A stretch of 64,000 bases of DNA from Denitromonas iodatirespirans. Its GTDB lineage: Bacteria > Pseudomonadota > Gammaproteobacteria > Burkholderiales > Rhodocyclaceae. The position numbers and the translations under genes were made by a program. A model generated the notes under the pieces. It did not search any database. It was not told the origin of the DNA and worked only from the letters and a program-made list of their open reading frames with translations. Where the stretch lies: NCBI RefSeq assembly GCF_018524365.1, contig NZ_JAEKFT010000006.1:124001-188000 (forward strand), written 5' to 3'. Shown one piece after another: positions 27,929-38,972 of this stretch (within the stretch, counting starts at the first letter, position 1; the number at the start of each line of letters is the position of its first letter).

Positions 27929-29074
27929 ATGACGCTCGGATTGAAGTACGACAACGACTACCTGGTCGGCGGCCCCAAGCGCGCCTGGGTCACCCCCAAC
28001 TTCCGCCTCGCCGAATACACCCGCGCCGACGGCAGCGTCCGCATCCATCGCGAACTGGTCGGCGCCGTCCAGCAGCTGCGCCACGCGCTGGGGCGCAGCG
28101 TCGACATCGCCTCGCTGGCACCCGCCGACGGTCTGGGCCAGGGGTTGGACGGCCGCTTCGTGTGGGTCGAGGCCGGCGATCCGGCCACGGTGGCCAACGC
28201 AGCCGAGCGCCTGGCCCGCGAGGGCAGCTTCGCGCGCATCGAGGCCCACGGCCCGCGCGTCTATCTCGAAATGCCCGACCCGGACCACCTGCCGCCGCTG
28301 CCGGCCGAAAACGCGCTGGCGCGCGCCATCGAAGTCACCGCCGCCTTCGAAACCTCGGGCGACCCCTATCTGCAGGTGACCGGCAATTTCGACGGCGCGG
28401 GGCTCTCGTTCGGGCCGATCCAGGTGAATTTCGGCACCGGCACGCTGCAGGAGATGTTCCGCCGTTTCGAAGCGCGCGACGCCGCCGCACTGCGCCGCGC
28501 CTTCGGCCCGCGCTGGCCGGCCTGGCAGGCCGTGATGGCCCTGCCCTCGCGCCGCAAGCAGGTCGAATGGGCCGACGAACTCAGCCGTGGGCGCAACAAA
28601 GCCGACTTCGAACCGGCCTGGAAGGCAGCGCTGCAGGCGGTCGGCAACACACCGGCCTTCCGCGACGAAACCCTGCGCTACGCCTACGATGTGTATGGCC
28701 GCAAGCTCATCGCCGCGCTGTCATGGCTCGACGGCGTCTGCCCGATCCCCATCCAAAATTTCCGCTGCCTGGCCGCGCTCTACGACCTGTGCGTGCAGCA
28801 GGGCAGCCTCAACAAGGCGCATGACGCCATCCGCCGACGCATCGCGGACGAATCGCCCGACGACGAATTCCACCTCACCCGCATCGCCGTCGAAGAGCGC
28901 GGCCGCAAGGCCAACGCGCAGTGGCGCGCCGACTGCATCAGCCGCCGCCTGTGCATCCTCGAACGCGAACCGGTCGCAGTCAGCGAAGCCGGCCAGCGCG
29001 CCCAGCGCGACAACCCCAACCTCTACCTGCTGCGCAACGCGCCGGTGCGGCAGATGGAACGGTATTTGTTGTGA
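27929..29074 (+). CDS. Lysozyme-like fold protein, putative peptidoglycan hydrolase
   Basis: 381-residue protein with two parts. Residues 1-115 (WVTPNFRLAEYTRADGSVRIHRELVGAVQQLRHALGRSV, DGRFVWVEAGDP, RVYLEMPDPDHLPP) resemble an M15-type D-Ala-D-Ala peptidase-like module. The second part begins ALARAIEVTAAFETSGDPYLQVTGNFDGAGLSFGPIQVNFGTGTLQ, with a Glu in FETS and GLSFGPIQ that look like the active region of lysozyme/chitosanase-like enzymes. There is no signal peptide. The start at 27929 has GAGGAGA upstream. Family assignment is by pattern only. It is divergent from the hemerythrin-CRP regulator. Confidence 0.7.
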   Translation: MTLGLKYDNDYLVGGPKRAWVTPNFRLAEYTRADGSVRIHRELVGAVQQLRHALGRSVDIASLAPADGLGQGLDGRFVWVEAGDPATVANAAERLAREGSFARIEAHGPRVYLEMPDPDHLPPLPAENALARAIEVTAAFETSGDPYLQVTGNFDGAGLSFGPIQVNFGTGTLQEMFRRFEARDAAALRRAFGPRWPAWQAVMALPSRRKQVEWADELSRGRNKADFEPAWKAALQAVGNTPAFRDETLRYAYDVYGRKLIAALSWLDGVCPIPIQNFRCLAALYDLCVQQGSLNKAHDAIRRRIADESPDDEFHLTRIAVEERGRKANAQWRADCISRRLCILEREPVAVSEAGQRAQRDNPNLYLLRNAPVRQMERYLL

Positions 29075-29133
29075 GCGGGGCGATGCGCGCGGACCGAAAA
29101 TGACATTCGAATCCATGCTGCGCTCCGGCGCTC

Positions 29134-29607
29134 ATGGCATTGCCGACTCGCCTCCTGCCCCTGCTGCTCGCCGGCTGCACCCACCTCGCGCCGCCAGCCC
29201 AGATCGCCCCCGACGACCTGAAGGCCGCCCTGGCCTACGGCCAACGGATCGACCTCGACGCGCGCGATCCGGCCATTGAGAAGAACCTCAGCCTGCGTCT
29301 CTACGCCGTGCCACAAGTCGGCGGCGACTGCTTCGTCGAGACCCATGGCGTGTGCGCCAACACCTATTACCTGAGCGTTTCGACCTTTGATGAATATCCG
29401 CTCGCCAACGTCTTCCGCCTGACGCACGAGGGCGAAGTCCGCGATGTCCGCTGGCGGGAAGACGCCACGGTGGATCAGGCTACGATCGACGTGACGATGG
29501 ATCGCTACACCGCCGCGGCACGCAAGAACAATCCCGCCTTGCCCGATATCCGCCACGGGCTGGTGCTGACGGTCACGCCGACGGCGCTGATCGAAACCGT
29601 CCGGTAG
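29134..29607 (+). CDS. Putative lipoprotein of unknown function
   Basis: 157-residue protein with a short lipoprotein signal (MALPTRLLPLLLAGC, lipobox LLAGC). The mature part contains two further cysteines that could pair (GGDCFVETHGVCANTYYLS) and an aromatic-rich beta pattern (EYPLANVFRLTHEGEVRDVRWREDA). I do not recognise the family. It is 59 bases after the lysozyme-like gene on the same strand and may be co-transcribed with it. Confidence 0.7.
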   Translation: MALPTRLLPLLLAGCTHLAPPAQIAPDDLKAALAYGQRIDLDARDPAIEKNLSLRLYAVPQVGGDCFVETHGVCANTYYLSVSTFDEYPLANVFRLTHEGEVRDVRWREDATVDQATIDVTMDRYTAAARKNNPALPDIRHGLVLTVTPTALIETVR

Positions 29608-29645
29608 CCGCCCACCCTGGCCGGACGGGCGGCCACCGGCGAACG

Positions 29646-29996
29646 TCACTTGGCGCCATCCGACCCGCGACGCTCGCGGGTCGCCTCCTCGCGCCGATCG
29701 CGCCGGGTCTCGGTCTTCATCACCTTGCCGGTCATCGGATCGACGCTCAGTTCGACGCGCCGGCCGTCGGCATCGCTGGCTTTGACCTCGTAGCGATTGC
29801 GTTCGCGTTCGATGGCGTTGATGTTGCGGTAGCCCGCGGCGGTGAGCGCGTCGTGGATCTGGGGCATGCTCAGACCGTCGTCCTGGCGCACGGCGGGCGC
29901 TGCGTCGCTCTGGGCAAACACGGGAGCCACGGCGGCGGCACCGGCCAGCAGGCCGCCACCGAGGGCGAGGGTCAGAATCAAAGTGCGGGTTTTCAT
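29646..29996 (-). CDS. Periplasmic PepSY-domain protein
   Basis: 116-residue exported protein with a signal peptide (TLILTLALGGGLLAGAAAVAPVFAQS, cleavage after FAQ). One PepSY domain follows (LSMPQIHDALTAAGYRNINAIERERNRYEVKASDADGRRVELSVDPMTGKVM), then a highly charged tail (RRDRREEATRERRGSDGAK). Small PepSY proteins are common in Betaproteobacteria, often as targets of two-component systems; the function is unknown. The gene is solitary and convergent to the lipoprotein gene. Confidence 0.88.
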   Translation of the reverse strand: MKTRTLILTLALGGGLLAGAAAVAPVFAQSDAAPAVRQDDGLSMPQIHDALTAAGYRNINAIERERNRYEVKASDADGRRVELSVDPMTGKVMKTETRRDRREEATRERRGSDGAK

Positions 29997-30074
29997 GGCG
30001 CATCTCCTGTGAAGGTTTGTCGCGATCGCCGTTGCGACCGTGAGGTCATTCTTGCGTCCGCGCGCTGAACCCGC

Positions 30075-30226
30075 GCTGAACCGGGCGTTAACGCTTCGTT
30101 CACCCTGCCGGCTGCCGTCATCACGGATTCGTAGCCCGGATGCAGCGAAGCGGAATCCGGGGACAGTGGTCGATCAACCGACGAATCCCGGAGGCGGCCC
30201 TACGGGCCTTGTCCGGGCTACGCTTG
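30075..30226. repeat. 152-bp direct repeat, copy 1 (contains REP-like GTAGCCCGG unit)
   Basis: Begins GCTGAACCGGGCGTTA and ends CCGGGCTACGCTTG. The inner unit GTAGCCCGGATGCAGCG...CCGGGCTACG is a REP-like inverted repeat. An almost identical copy lies exactly 300 bases further (30375-30526), with four base differences seen. The two copies flank a second REP-like unit and a gene remnant. Confidence 0.85.
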
Positions 30227-30286
30227 CTGTGGCACCTGAAGGACGGCCCGGTGCGCTTCAACGACCTCGCCCGCCAGCTCGCGTAG
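30224..30286 (+). pseudogene. Remnant of an HxlR-type transcriptional regulator
   Basis: Twenty codons followed by TAG, reading LLWHLKDGPVRFNDLARQLA. This matches the winged-helix core of HxlR regulators (pattern I..L.dGpvRFneL...). It starts where the repeat copy 1 ends and stops where the next REP-like unit (GTAGGACGG) begins, so it is a gene fragment trapped between repeats. It is too short to be functional. Confidence 0.55.
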
Positions 30287-30370
30287 GACGGAAAAGCGAG
30301 GCGCCTTCCGCCGCATGCAGTGATTGGAGCGGAGGCCTTCGGCGGATGACGCTTCGCTGATCCGCCCTAC
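30283..30370. repeat. REP-like unit GTAGGRCGGA...TCCGCCCTAC
   Basis: GTAGGACGGAAAAGCGAGGCG at the left and GCTTCGCTGATCCGCCCTAC at the right form an imperfect inverted repeat, with CTTCCGCC/GGCGGATG blocks inside. It is a second REP-like family, different from the GTAGCCCGG units that flank it. Confidence 0.55.
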
Positions 30371-30374
30371 ATTG

Positions 30375-30526
30375 GCTGAACCGGGCGTTAGCGCTTCGTT
30401 CACCCTGCCGGCTGCCGGCATCACAGATTCGTAGCCCGGATGCAGCGAAGCGGAATCCGGGGACAGTGGTCGATCAACCGACGAATCCCGGAGGCGGCCC
30501 TGCGGGCCTTGTCCGGGCTACGCTTG
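30375..30526. repeat. 152-bp direct repeat, copy 2
   Basis: Near-identical to 30075-30226, with four differences visible. It ends 57 bases before the dgkA stop codon. With copy 1 it makes a 300-base-period duplication that could recombine and delete the sequence between. Confidence 0.85.
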
Positions 30527-30583
30527 ATCAGCGCTCCAACCAAGCAGTCCATCTGTCATGTCATCCAGCGAAGAGCCCCTGCC

Positions 30584-30952
30584 TCACCGGACCAGGATCA
30601 GCCCCCACACCACTACGCCGTTGACCAGCGCGACGAACACCGCGGCGCTTCCAATGTCCTTGGCGCGCTTGGCGAGCTGGTGGCTGTCGAGCGAGACGCG
30701 GTCGACAGTGGCTTCGACCGCCGAGTTGAGCAGCTCGACGATGAGGATCAGCAGCACGCTGCCGATCATCAGGGCGCGCTCCAGGGCGCTGACCTCGAAC
30801 CACAGCGCCAGCGGGATCAGCACGGCGGCGAGCAGCACTTCCTGGCGAAAGGCGTCTTCGACACGGAAGGCGGTCGCCAGGCCATTCATCGAGTAACCGA
30901 AAGCGTTGATCAGGCGGCGCAGGCCGGTCTTACCCTTGAACGGGCTTTCCAT
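30584..30952 (-). CDS. dgkA: Diacylglycerol kinase
   Basis: 122-residue integral membrane kinase phosphorylating diacylglycerol to phosphatidic acid. The DgkA pattern is clear: GLRRLINAFGYSMNGLATAFRVEDAFRQEV, three membrane helices, and the catalytic block IVELLNSAVEATVDRVSLDSHQLAKRAKDIGSAAV. It overlaps the end of the glycosyltransferase gene by 23 bases and is the last gene of a phosphoesterase-glycosyltransferase-dgkA cluster, all of which could act on diacylglycerol. Confidence 0.96.
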   Translation of the reverse strand: MESPFKGKTGLRRLINAFGYSMNGLATAFRVEDAFRQEVLLAAVLIPLALWFEVSALERALMIGSVLLILIVELLNSAVEATVDRVSLDSHQLAKRAKDIGSAAVFVALVNGVVVWGLILVR

Positions 30953-32129
30953 TCAGATCTCCGGAGACGGCGCGCACGCCGGGGACGGCAAGCTGCCGGT
31001 AGAGGGTGGCGAGGCGCTCGGCCATGGCGGCGTCGGACCACTCGGCGGCATGGGCGCGCGCCGCCTCGGCCAAGGTGGTCTCGCGCGCCGGATCGGCGAG
31101 CAGGTCGACGAGGGCCTCGGCAAAGGCGCCGGGCTCGGCCGGCGGGGTGCGTGCCGCCGGGCAGCCGGCGACCACGTCGCGCACGCCCATCTCGGCCAGG
31201 CACACCACCGGCACGCCGGCGGCCATGGCTTCGAGCAGCACCAGGCCCTGGGTTTCGGTTTTGGAGGCGAAGACGAAGGCGTCGGCCGCGGCATAGCAGT
31301 CGGGCAGTTCGTCTTCGCGCGACAGGTAGCCGACGAAGCCGACGCAATCGCTCAGGCCACGGCGTTCGACCGCCGCGCGCAGCGGCGCATTGGCCGGGCC
31401 ATCGCCGGCCAGCAGCAGCTGCACCGGGCTTTGCCGCTGGCGCGCTTGTTCGGCCACGTCGAGCAGAAAGTGCAGGTTCTTCTCAAAGGCCAGGCGTCCG
31501 ACGTAGAGCGCCAGCGGCCGCACGGGGTCGAGGCCGTGGCGGGCGCGGAAACGGGCACCGTCGCCGTTCGCGTAGTGCGCCACCGGGATGCCGGTCGGCA
31601 GGATATGGATCGGCGTGCGCACACCGTAGTCGCGCAGGCGTGCGGCCATGGCGGAGGACGGGGCGATCACCGCGTCCACCGCATTGCACTGCCGGCATGA
31701 CAGCTGCCGCGCCAGCGCCCGCAGCCCGGCCTTGGGCAGCCATGGCGCGTAGTGGTGCAGGTAGTCTTCGAACAGGGTGTGGTAGGTCACCACCGTGGGC
31801 AGGCCGTGGCGCCGGCGCAGGCGGGTGCCCAGGTAGTGCGCCAGGAAGGGCGTCTGGATGTGGATGGCGTCGTAGTCGCCCGGCGGCAGGCGGTCCACCA
31901 CCCGGCAGGCCTCGCGCCAGCGCATGAGGCGGTCTTCCGGATCGCCCGGCACCGGGCGGCCCTGTATGCGCAGGATATCGACCTCGTCGACCGGCTCGCC
32001 GCCATAAGCCGGCGCCAGCAACTCGGTGGCGATGCCCTGCGCCGGCAATTGCCGGCGGAAGGTTTCGATCGACGTGGACACCCCGTTGATGCGCGGGAAG
32101 TACACATCGCTGAGCATCAGGACACGCAC
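30930..32129 (-). CDS. GT4-family glycosyltransferase (Agt/MgtA-like)
   Basis: 399-residue GT-B glycosyltransferase. The N-terminal domain has VLMLSDVYFPRINGVSTSIETFRRQL and VVTYHTLFEDYLHHYAP. The C-terminal nucleotide-sugar domain has LYVGRLAFEKNLHFLLD and the E-x7-E motif region KTETQGLVLLEAMAAGVPVV. The start is taken as GTG at 32129 (VRVLMLSD), overlapping the upstream phosphoesterase by 13 bases; the ATG frame to 32315 lies inside that gene. The acceptor could be diacylglycerol, by analogy with PlcP-Agt loci, or mannosyl/phosphatidyl-inositol-like lipids. Confidence 0.88.
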   Translation of the reverse strand: MRVLMLSDVYFPRINGVSTSIETFRRQLPAQGIATELLAPAYGGEPVDEVDILRIQGRPVPGDPEDRLMRWREACRVVDRLPPGDYDAIHIQTPFLAHYLGTRLRRRHGLPTVVTYHTLFEDYLHHYAPWLPKAGLRALARQLSCRQCNAVDAVIAPSSAMAARLRDYGVRTPIHILPTGIPVAHYANGDGARFRARHGLDPVRPLALYVGRLAFEKNLHFLLDVAEQARQRQSPVQLLLAGDGPANAPLRAAVERRGLSDCVGFVGYLSREDELPDCYAAADAFVFASKTETQGLVLLEAMAAGVPVVCLAEMGVRDVVAGCPAARTPPAEPGAFAEALVDLLADPARETTLAEAARAHAAEWSDAAMAERLATLYRQLAVPGVRAVSGDLNGKPVQG

Positions 32130-32908
32130 GCGGAGTCCTCTTCCGGGGCCGGCGCTTCGAGCGCCGGGCGGCCCATGCCGGGCTGCCAGCGCACCACATG
32201 CAGGGTGCCGGCGGCGTCCTCGACCAGCCCCGAGCAGGAGTCGACCCAGTCGCCGCAGTTGGCGTACAGCACGCCGTCGCAGTCCTTGAGCGTCGGCCAG
32301 TGGATGTGGCCGCACACCACGCCGTCGAGCCCACGGTCGCGTACATGGTGAACCACCGAGTCCTCGAAATCGAAGACGAAGTCGATGGCCTTCTTGACCT
32401 TCTGCTTGGCGTAGCCGGCCAGCGACCAGTAGCCGCTGATGCCCAGCAGGCGCCGCACGCGCGACAGCCAGATGTTGAGGCGCACCAGCGTGTTGTAGGC
32501 GATGTCGCCGAGCACCGCGACCCAGCGGTGATGGCGCGTCACCTGGTCGAAAGCATCGCCATGGACGATCAGCAGACGGCGGCCGTCGGCGGTGGTGTGG
32601 ACATCCTCCTCGCGCAGCTGGATGCCGCCGAAGTCGGTGCCGCAGTAGTCGCGCAGGGCTTCGTCATGGTTGCCGGGGATGAACACCACCTGGGTGCCGT
32701 GCCGCGCCAGGCGCAACAGCTTCTGCACCACGGTGTTCTGCTCGGCCGACCAGTGGATGCCGCGCGACATCGCCCAGAAATCGATGATGTCGCCGACCAG
32801 GTAAAGCTTGTCGCAGGGGTGGTGGCGCAGGAAGTCGAGCAGCCGGTCGGCCTGGCAGGCCCGCGTGCCCAGGTGAATATCGGAGAGGAAGACGGTTTTC
32901 CAGCGCAT
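32117..32908 (-). CDS. Calcineurin-like metallophosphoesterase (PlcP/LpxH-like)
   Basis: 263-residue metallophosphoesterase. Metal-binding motifs: FLSDIHLGT, LVGDIIDFW, GNHDE, VHGDAFD and GHIHWP, ending NCGDWVDSCSGLVED. It is usually annotated as UDP-2,3-diacylglucosamine diphosphatase, but the FLRHHPCDKLYLVGDIIDFW, FVFDFEDSVVHH and NCGDWVDSC blocks resemble the PlcP phospholipase C group. Its neighbours (a glycosyltransferase and DgkA) fit PlcP, which releases diacylglycerol from phospholipids. The start at 32908 (MRWKTVFLSD) excludes an unlikely N-terminal extension. Confidence 0.85.
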   Translation of the reverse strand: MRWKTVFLSDIHLGTRACQADRLLDFLRHHPCDKLYLVGDIIDFWAMSRGIHWSAEQNTVVQKLLRLARHGTQVVFIPGNHDEALRDYCGTDFGGIQLREEDVHTTADGRRLLIVHGDAFDQVTRHHRWVAVLGDIAYNTLVRLNIWLSRVRRLLGISGYWSLAGYAKQKVKKAIDFVFDFEDSVVHHVRDRGLDGVVCGHIHWPTLKDCDGVLYANCGDWVDSCSGLVEDAAGTLHVVRWQPGMGRPALEAPAPEEDSACVS

Positions 32909-33151
32909 TGCGGCGCAGTGTGGGTCGGCGGCGTGTCTGCCGTGTGACGAACAGGCTACGGCCATGTGACACGCTGCCCCTGCAAGCATCGGACCCGCGA
33001 AACCGCCGAGCGCGCCGGTGCCTCGTGGCCCGGTGTGGTTCGTGGCCCTCCGACCGATACGCAGTGACTATGGCATTCATGAAATCAATTCGATAGAAAC
33101 ATGAGCCATTCGCAACTAAGGTGATTAGCGAGAGTTCCCATCCCGGGTTGA

Positions 33152-35383
<2,232 letters not shown>

Positions 35384-35497
35384 GGCCTGCCACTTCGTTC
35401 CGCAGCTGCGCGCAACGAAGCGGTCATTGCCTCGACGACGGGCCGCCCGGCGGGCGGCTCAGCCGCCGACCGCCGCGCGAATCGGCCGTCCGTTGAA

Positions 35498-35785
35498 TCA
35501 GAGCGCCTTGAAATAGCTGCTGCTCGGATCGCATGCCAAATGGGATGCGATATGACTCCAGCCCCCCGATGACACGACCCCCTCGATATGCGCCTTGTGG
35601 GCACTTTCAGACTGCCAGGTTTCCACCAGGGTGAAGACGCACGGATTGGCGGTGTCATTGAAGACATCCACCGCGATACAACCGTCAACCTTCGGCAGCT
35701 CCGTCTTTACGCTCTGGAGGATGTCGGTGAATGCCGCCAGTTTCTCGGGCTTTGCAGTAAAGGTGATGATGACATTCGTGGTCAT
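35498..35785 (-). CDS. Antibiotic biosynthesis monooxygenase (ABM) / putative quinol monooxygenase
   Basis: 95-residue ferredoxin-like dimeric ABM-domain protein: VIITFTAKPEKLAAFTDILQSVKTELPKVDGCIAVDVFNDTANPCVFTLVETWQSESAHKAHI is the full pattern (strand-helix, then ETW-S..AH..H). Many homologues are quinol or heme-linked monooxygenases, but activity cannot be predicted. It is convergent to katG. Confidence 0.88.
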   Translation of the reverse strand: MTTNVIITFTAKPEKLAAFTDILQSVKTELPKVDGCIAVDVFNDTANPCVFTLVETWQSESAHKAHIEGVVSSGGWSHIASHLACDPSSSYFKAL

Positions 35786-36018
35786 GAAGAGTCCTTGTTT
35801 TATTCATTACGGGACGAAATGTCCGTCACAGGATACCAATCGCATACGCAAACTGGCAGGGCCGACCCTATCACATCGACTGCGGCGAAGGGTCAGGCCC
35901 TAGGAGGAGACCAGTGCTGGCCCATGGTGACGAGCAGCGTGACGGGGTTCGCCGCCCCTGAGGGCGAGCGCTCCGTCATTGCGCCCGGCATCCACCGAAC
36001 GCGCCCGGCCGGTCAGCC

Positions 36019-37737
36019 CTAGCCTCGCCGCTTGCGTGCGAACCGCGCCGCGTCCTCGATGATCAGCATCTGGGCCTGCGCCGCCGTCACCGGCCGCGAG
36101 TACAGGTAGCCCTGCGCGTATTCCACGCCGAGCTCGCGCAGCAGCGCTTCCTGCTCGGGCAGCTCCACGCCTTCGCAGACCACCGGGCGGCCGAGCTTTT
36201 GCGCCAGGTTGACGATGGTTTCGACGAAGCTGCGGTCTTCGCTGCGTTCGTGCATGTGCATGACGAAGGAGCGGTCGACCTTGAGCACGTCGATGGGCAA
36301 GCGGTGCAGGTAGGAGAGCGAGGAGTAGCCGGTGCCGAAGTCGTCGAGCATCAGCTTGAGCCGGGTGCGCTTGAGGGTTTCGAGCAGTTCGATGGCGCGC
36401 TCGGCATCTTCCATCATGGCGCTCTCGGTGATCTCGAGCTTGAGGTGGCGGGCCGACAGGCCGGTCTGGCGCAGGGTGCGGCGGATCTCGGGGAGGATGT
36501 CGGGGTGCAGCAGCTGGCGGGCCGAGAGGTTGACGCTGACGGTGAGTGCCGGACGCCGCGGAAAGGCCAGCTGCCAGGCGCGCATCTGCGCGCAGGCCTG
36601 GTGCAGCATCCAGCGGCCGATGTGCACGATCAGGCCGCTTTCTTCGGCCAGCGGGATGAAATCGGCCGGCGAGATCAGGCCGCGTTCGGGGTGGTTCCAG
36701 CGCACCAAGGCTTCGAAGCCGATCAGGCGCCGGTCGGCCACGCGGACGATGGGCTGGTAGTAGGCCTCGAACTGGTCACGTTCGAGCGCCCGGCGCAAAT
36801 CGAGTTCGAGGTCCAACCGCCGCAGCGCAGTCTCGTGCATGCCGCGGTCGAACAAAACGTAGCCGCCGCCGCCCTGGCCCTTGGCCCGGCCCATGGCCAT
36901 GTTGGCGTCGCGCAGCATGATGTCGGCCTCGGCATAGGGCTCGCCGGACAGCGTGATGCCGCTCGACAGGCTGGAGAACACTTCGTGCTCGTGCAGGCGG
37001 AAGGGCACGACCAGGTGGTCCTGCAGGCGCTTGATGACGCGCACCGGCGAGGTGGCGTCGCGGATGTCTTCGAGCAGGATGCCGAATTCGTCGCCACCGA
37101 GGCGGGCCACCATGTCGGTGGGCCGGGTGGTGCGGCGCAGCAGGTTGGCCACTTCGATCAGCAGCAGGTCGCCGATGCGGTTGCCGAGGCTGTGGTTGAT
37201 GACGCTGAAGCGATCGACGCCGCAGTGGATGACGGCAAAGCTCAAGTCCTTGCGCCGCGCGGCGCGCTGCATGGCATGGCTGACGCGGTCGAGAAACAGG
37301 CCGCGGTTGGGCAGGCCGGTGAGCCCGTCGACGAAGACTTCGGGCAGGCGCGCCTCGTGGTGCGAGAGGTGGATGCCGGTTTCGTGCGCGGCGGCATAGA
37401 ACAAGCCCTGGTCGGGGTCGTGGCTGACGCTCCAGGCGAGGCCGACATAGTGCCCGTCGGCCTTGCGGCAGCGGCAGGAGAAGCGCACCGTCGTCAGCAC
37501 ATCGCCGATGGTGGCGAGACGGTCGGTGACGTCAACGCGGTCGAGCGGATGCAGCAGGTCGGGGAAGCGGCGCCACCGCAGGGTGTCTTGCCCCATGCCC
37601 AGCACGTCGCGCCACGACTCGCTCATCATCTGGATGATCCAGTCGTCGTCGAGGATCATCAGCAAGGCGCCGGGGAGCCGGAAGAAGGCGCTCTCGGCGG
37701 GCAGGGCCTGTGGCGGCTTACGGTAGATCTGCATCAT
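36019..37737 (-). CDS. PAS-GGDEF-EAL c-di-GMP signalling protein
   Basis: 572-residue cytoplasmic protein. A PAS-like domain lies at about residues 20-130 (GALLMILDDDWIIQMMSESWRDVLG). The GGDEF domain is at about 150-310 with an intact RLGGDEFG. The EAL domain is at about 325-560, with FEALVRWNHPERG, NLSARQL, EITESAMM, DDFGTGYSSLSYL and CEGVELPEQ, so phosphodiesterase activity is likely. It is downstream of a FIST sensor and a histidine kinase on the same strand, with a gap of 59 bases. The start is taken at 37737 (MMQIYRKP). Confidence 0.93.
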   Translation of the reverse strand: MMQIYRKPPQALPAESAFFRLPGALLMILDDDWIIQMMSESWRDVLGMGQDTLRWRRFPDLLHPLDRVDVTDRLATIGDVLTTVRFSCRCRKADGHYVGLAWSVSHDPDQGLFYAAAHETGIHLSHHEARLPEVFVDGLTGLPNRGLFLDRVSHAMQRAARRKDLSFAVIHCGVDRFSVINHSLGNRIGDLLLIEVANLLRRTTRPTDMVARLGGDEFGILLEDIRDATSPVRVIKRLQDHLVVPFRLHEHEVFSSLSSGITLSGEPYAEADIMLRDANMAMGRAKGQGGGGYVLFDRGMHETALRRLDLELDLRRALERDQFEAYYQPIVRVADRRLIGFEALVRWNHPERGLISPADFIPLAEESGLIVHIGRWMLHQACAQMRAWQLAFPRRPALTVSVNLSARQLLHPDILPEIRRTLRQTGLSARHLKLEITESAMMEDAERAIELLETLKRTRLKLMLDDFGTGYSSLSYLHRLPIDVLKVDRSFVMHMHERSEDRSFVETIVNLAQKLGRPVVCEGVELPEQEALLRELGVEYAQGYLYSRPVTAAQAQMLIIEDAARFARKRRG

Positions 37738-37796
37738 GGAAGGCGAGCCTCGGGGGCCTTGAAAGAGAGGGGCGCGCGACGGTGGGCAGCAAGGCG

Positions 37797-38972
37797 TCAG
37801 CTCTGCGCATCGACCGGGTCGGGCAGCTTGGCAGTCTGCGAGCCGCCGGCCGGTGTCGGCGATGCGCTCTGGCGCACGGGCAGGCAGATGCGGAAGCTCG
37901 TCCCGACGCCGAGTTGGCTGTCGACCTCGATCCGGCCGCCGTGGCGATTGACGATGCCGTAGGAGACTGACAACCCCAGCCCGGTGCCCTGTCCCACCGC
38001 CTTGGTGGTGAAGAAGGGATCGAAGATCTTCTTGAGATGCTCGGGCGCGATGCCGCGGCCGGTGTCGGCCACCGCGATCCATACCCAGTCGCCCTCGACG
38101 CCGGAGGACAGCGTGATGGTGCCGTGGCCGTCGATGGCCTGAGCGGCATTGACCAGCAGGTTCATGAACACCTGGTTGATCTGCGACGGCAGGCATTCCA
38201 CCTCGGGCAGCGTGCCGAATTCCCGGACGATCTGCGCCTTGTACTTGATCTCGTTCCACACCACGTTGAGCGTGCTTTCGAGCCCCTGGTGCAGATCGGC
38301 CAGCTGCCAGCCACCGTCGCCCATGCGCGAGAAGTCGCGCATGTCCTGCACGATGCGGCGCACGCGCGCGGTGCCGTCGATCGATTCGTCGATCAGCGTG
38401 CCGATGTCCTCGCGCAGGAAGTCGATGTCGACGGCTTGGCGGATGGCGTCGATGTCGGCCCGCGCGTCGGGCGCCTGCGGCGCCTGCTCGTAGGCCGCCA
38501 GCAGGCGCAGCAGGCCGGCGGCGTAGTTCTTGAGTGTCGACAGATTGGAATTGACGAAGCCGATGGGGTTGTTGATTTCATGTGCCACGCCGGCGGCCAG
38601 CTGCCCGATGGAGGCCAGTTTTTCGGATTGCAGCAGTTGGTTCTGAGCGCTTTCGAGCTTCTGGATGAGGGCCCGCTGCGCTTCCTGCGCGCGGCGCCGC
38701 TCGTCGATCTCCTCGGCCATGCGAGCCCGCGCGGCGGCCAGGTTCTGGTTGATCTTCTTGTTTTCGAGCAGCGCGGTTTCGAGCTCGACGGTGCGCTCGC
38801 GCACCTGGTTCTCGAGCATCACGGTGGTCTGGAAGCGGCCGTAGTCGGAGCGCTGCGCATCGGCCTCGCGCTCGATGCGGTTCATCAGCACACGGATGAT
38901 CTTCTGCTGGCGCGCGATCTCCTGCCGCAGGCTGTGCTCGTCGGCCGAGGCAGGCGGCGTTTGCTCAGGCAT
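37797..38972 (-). CDS. Sensor histidine kinase (soluble, FIST-associated)
   Basis: 391-residue kinase without membrane helices. The N-terminal half is a long coiled coil (about residues 15-115). The HisKA-type phosphoacceptor is His131 in [17 protein letters not shown]. The ATPase domain has [15 protein letters not shown] (N box), [10 protein letters not shown] (G1), [19 protein letters not shown] (F and G2) and [13 protein letters not shown]. With no sensor domain of its own, it most likely receives its signal from the FIST protein, whose gene overlaps its start by 8 bases. Confidence 0.93.
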   Translation of the reverse strand: MPEQTPPASADEHSLRQEIARQQKIIRVLMNRIEREADAQRSDYGRFQTTVMLENQVRERTVELETALLENKKINQNLAAARARMAEEIDERRRAQEAQRALIQKLESAQNQLLQSEKLASIGQLAAGVAHEINNPIGFVNSNLSTLKNYAAGLLRLLAAYEQAPQAPDARADIDAIRQAVDIDFLREDIGTLIDESIDGTARVRRIVQDMRDFSRMGDGGWQLADLHQGLESTLNVVWNEIKYKAQIVREFGTLPEVECLPSQINQVFMNLLVNAAQAIDGHGTITLSSGVEGDWVWIAVADTGRGIAPEHLKKIFDPFFTTKAVGQGTGLGLSVSYGIVNRHGGRIEVDSQLGVGTSFRICLPVRQSASPTPAGGSQTAKLPDPVDAQS

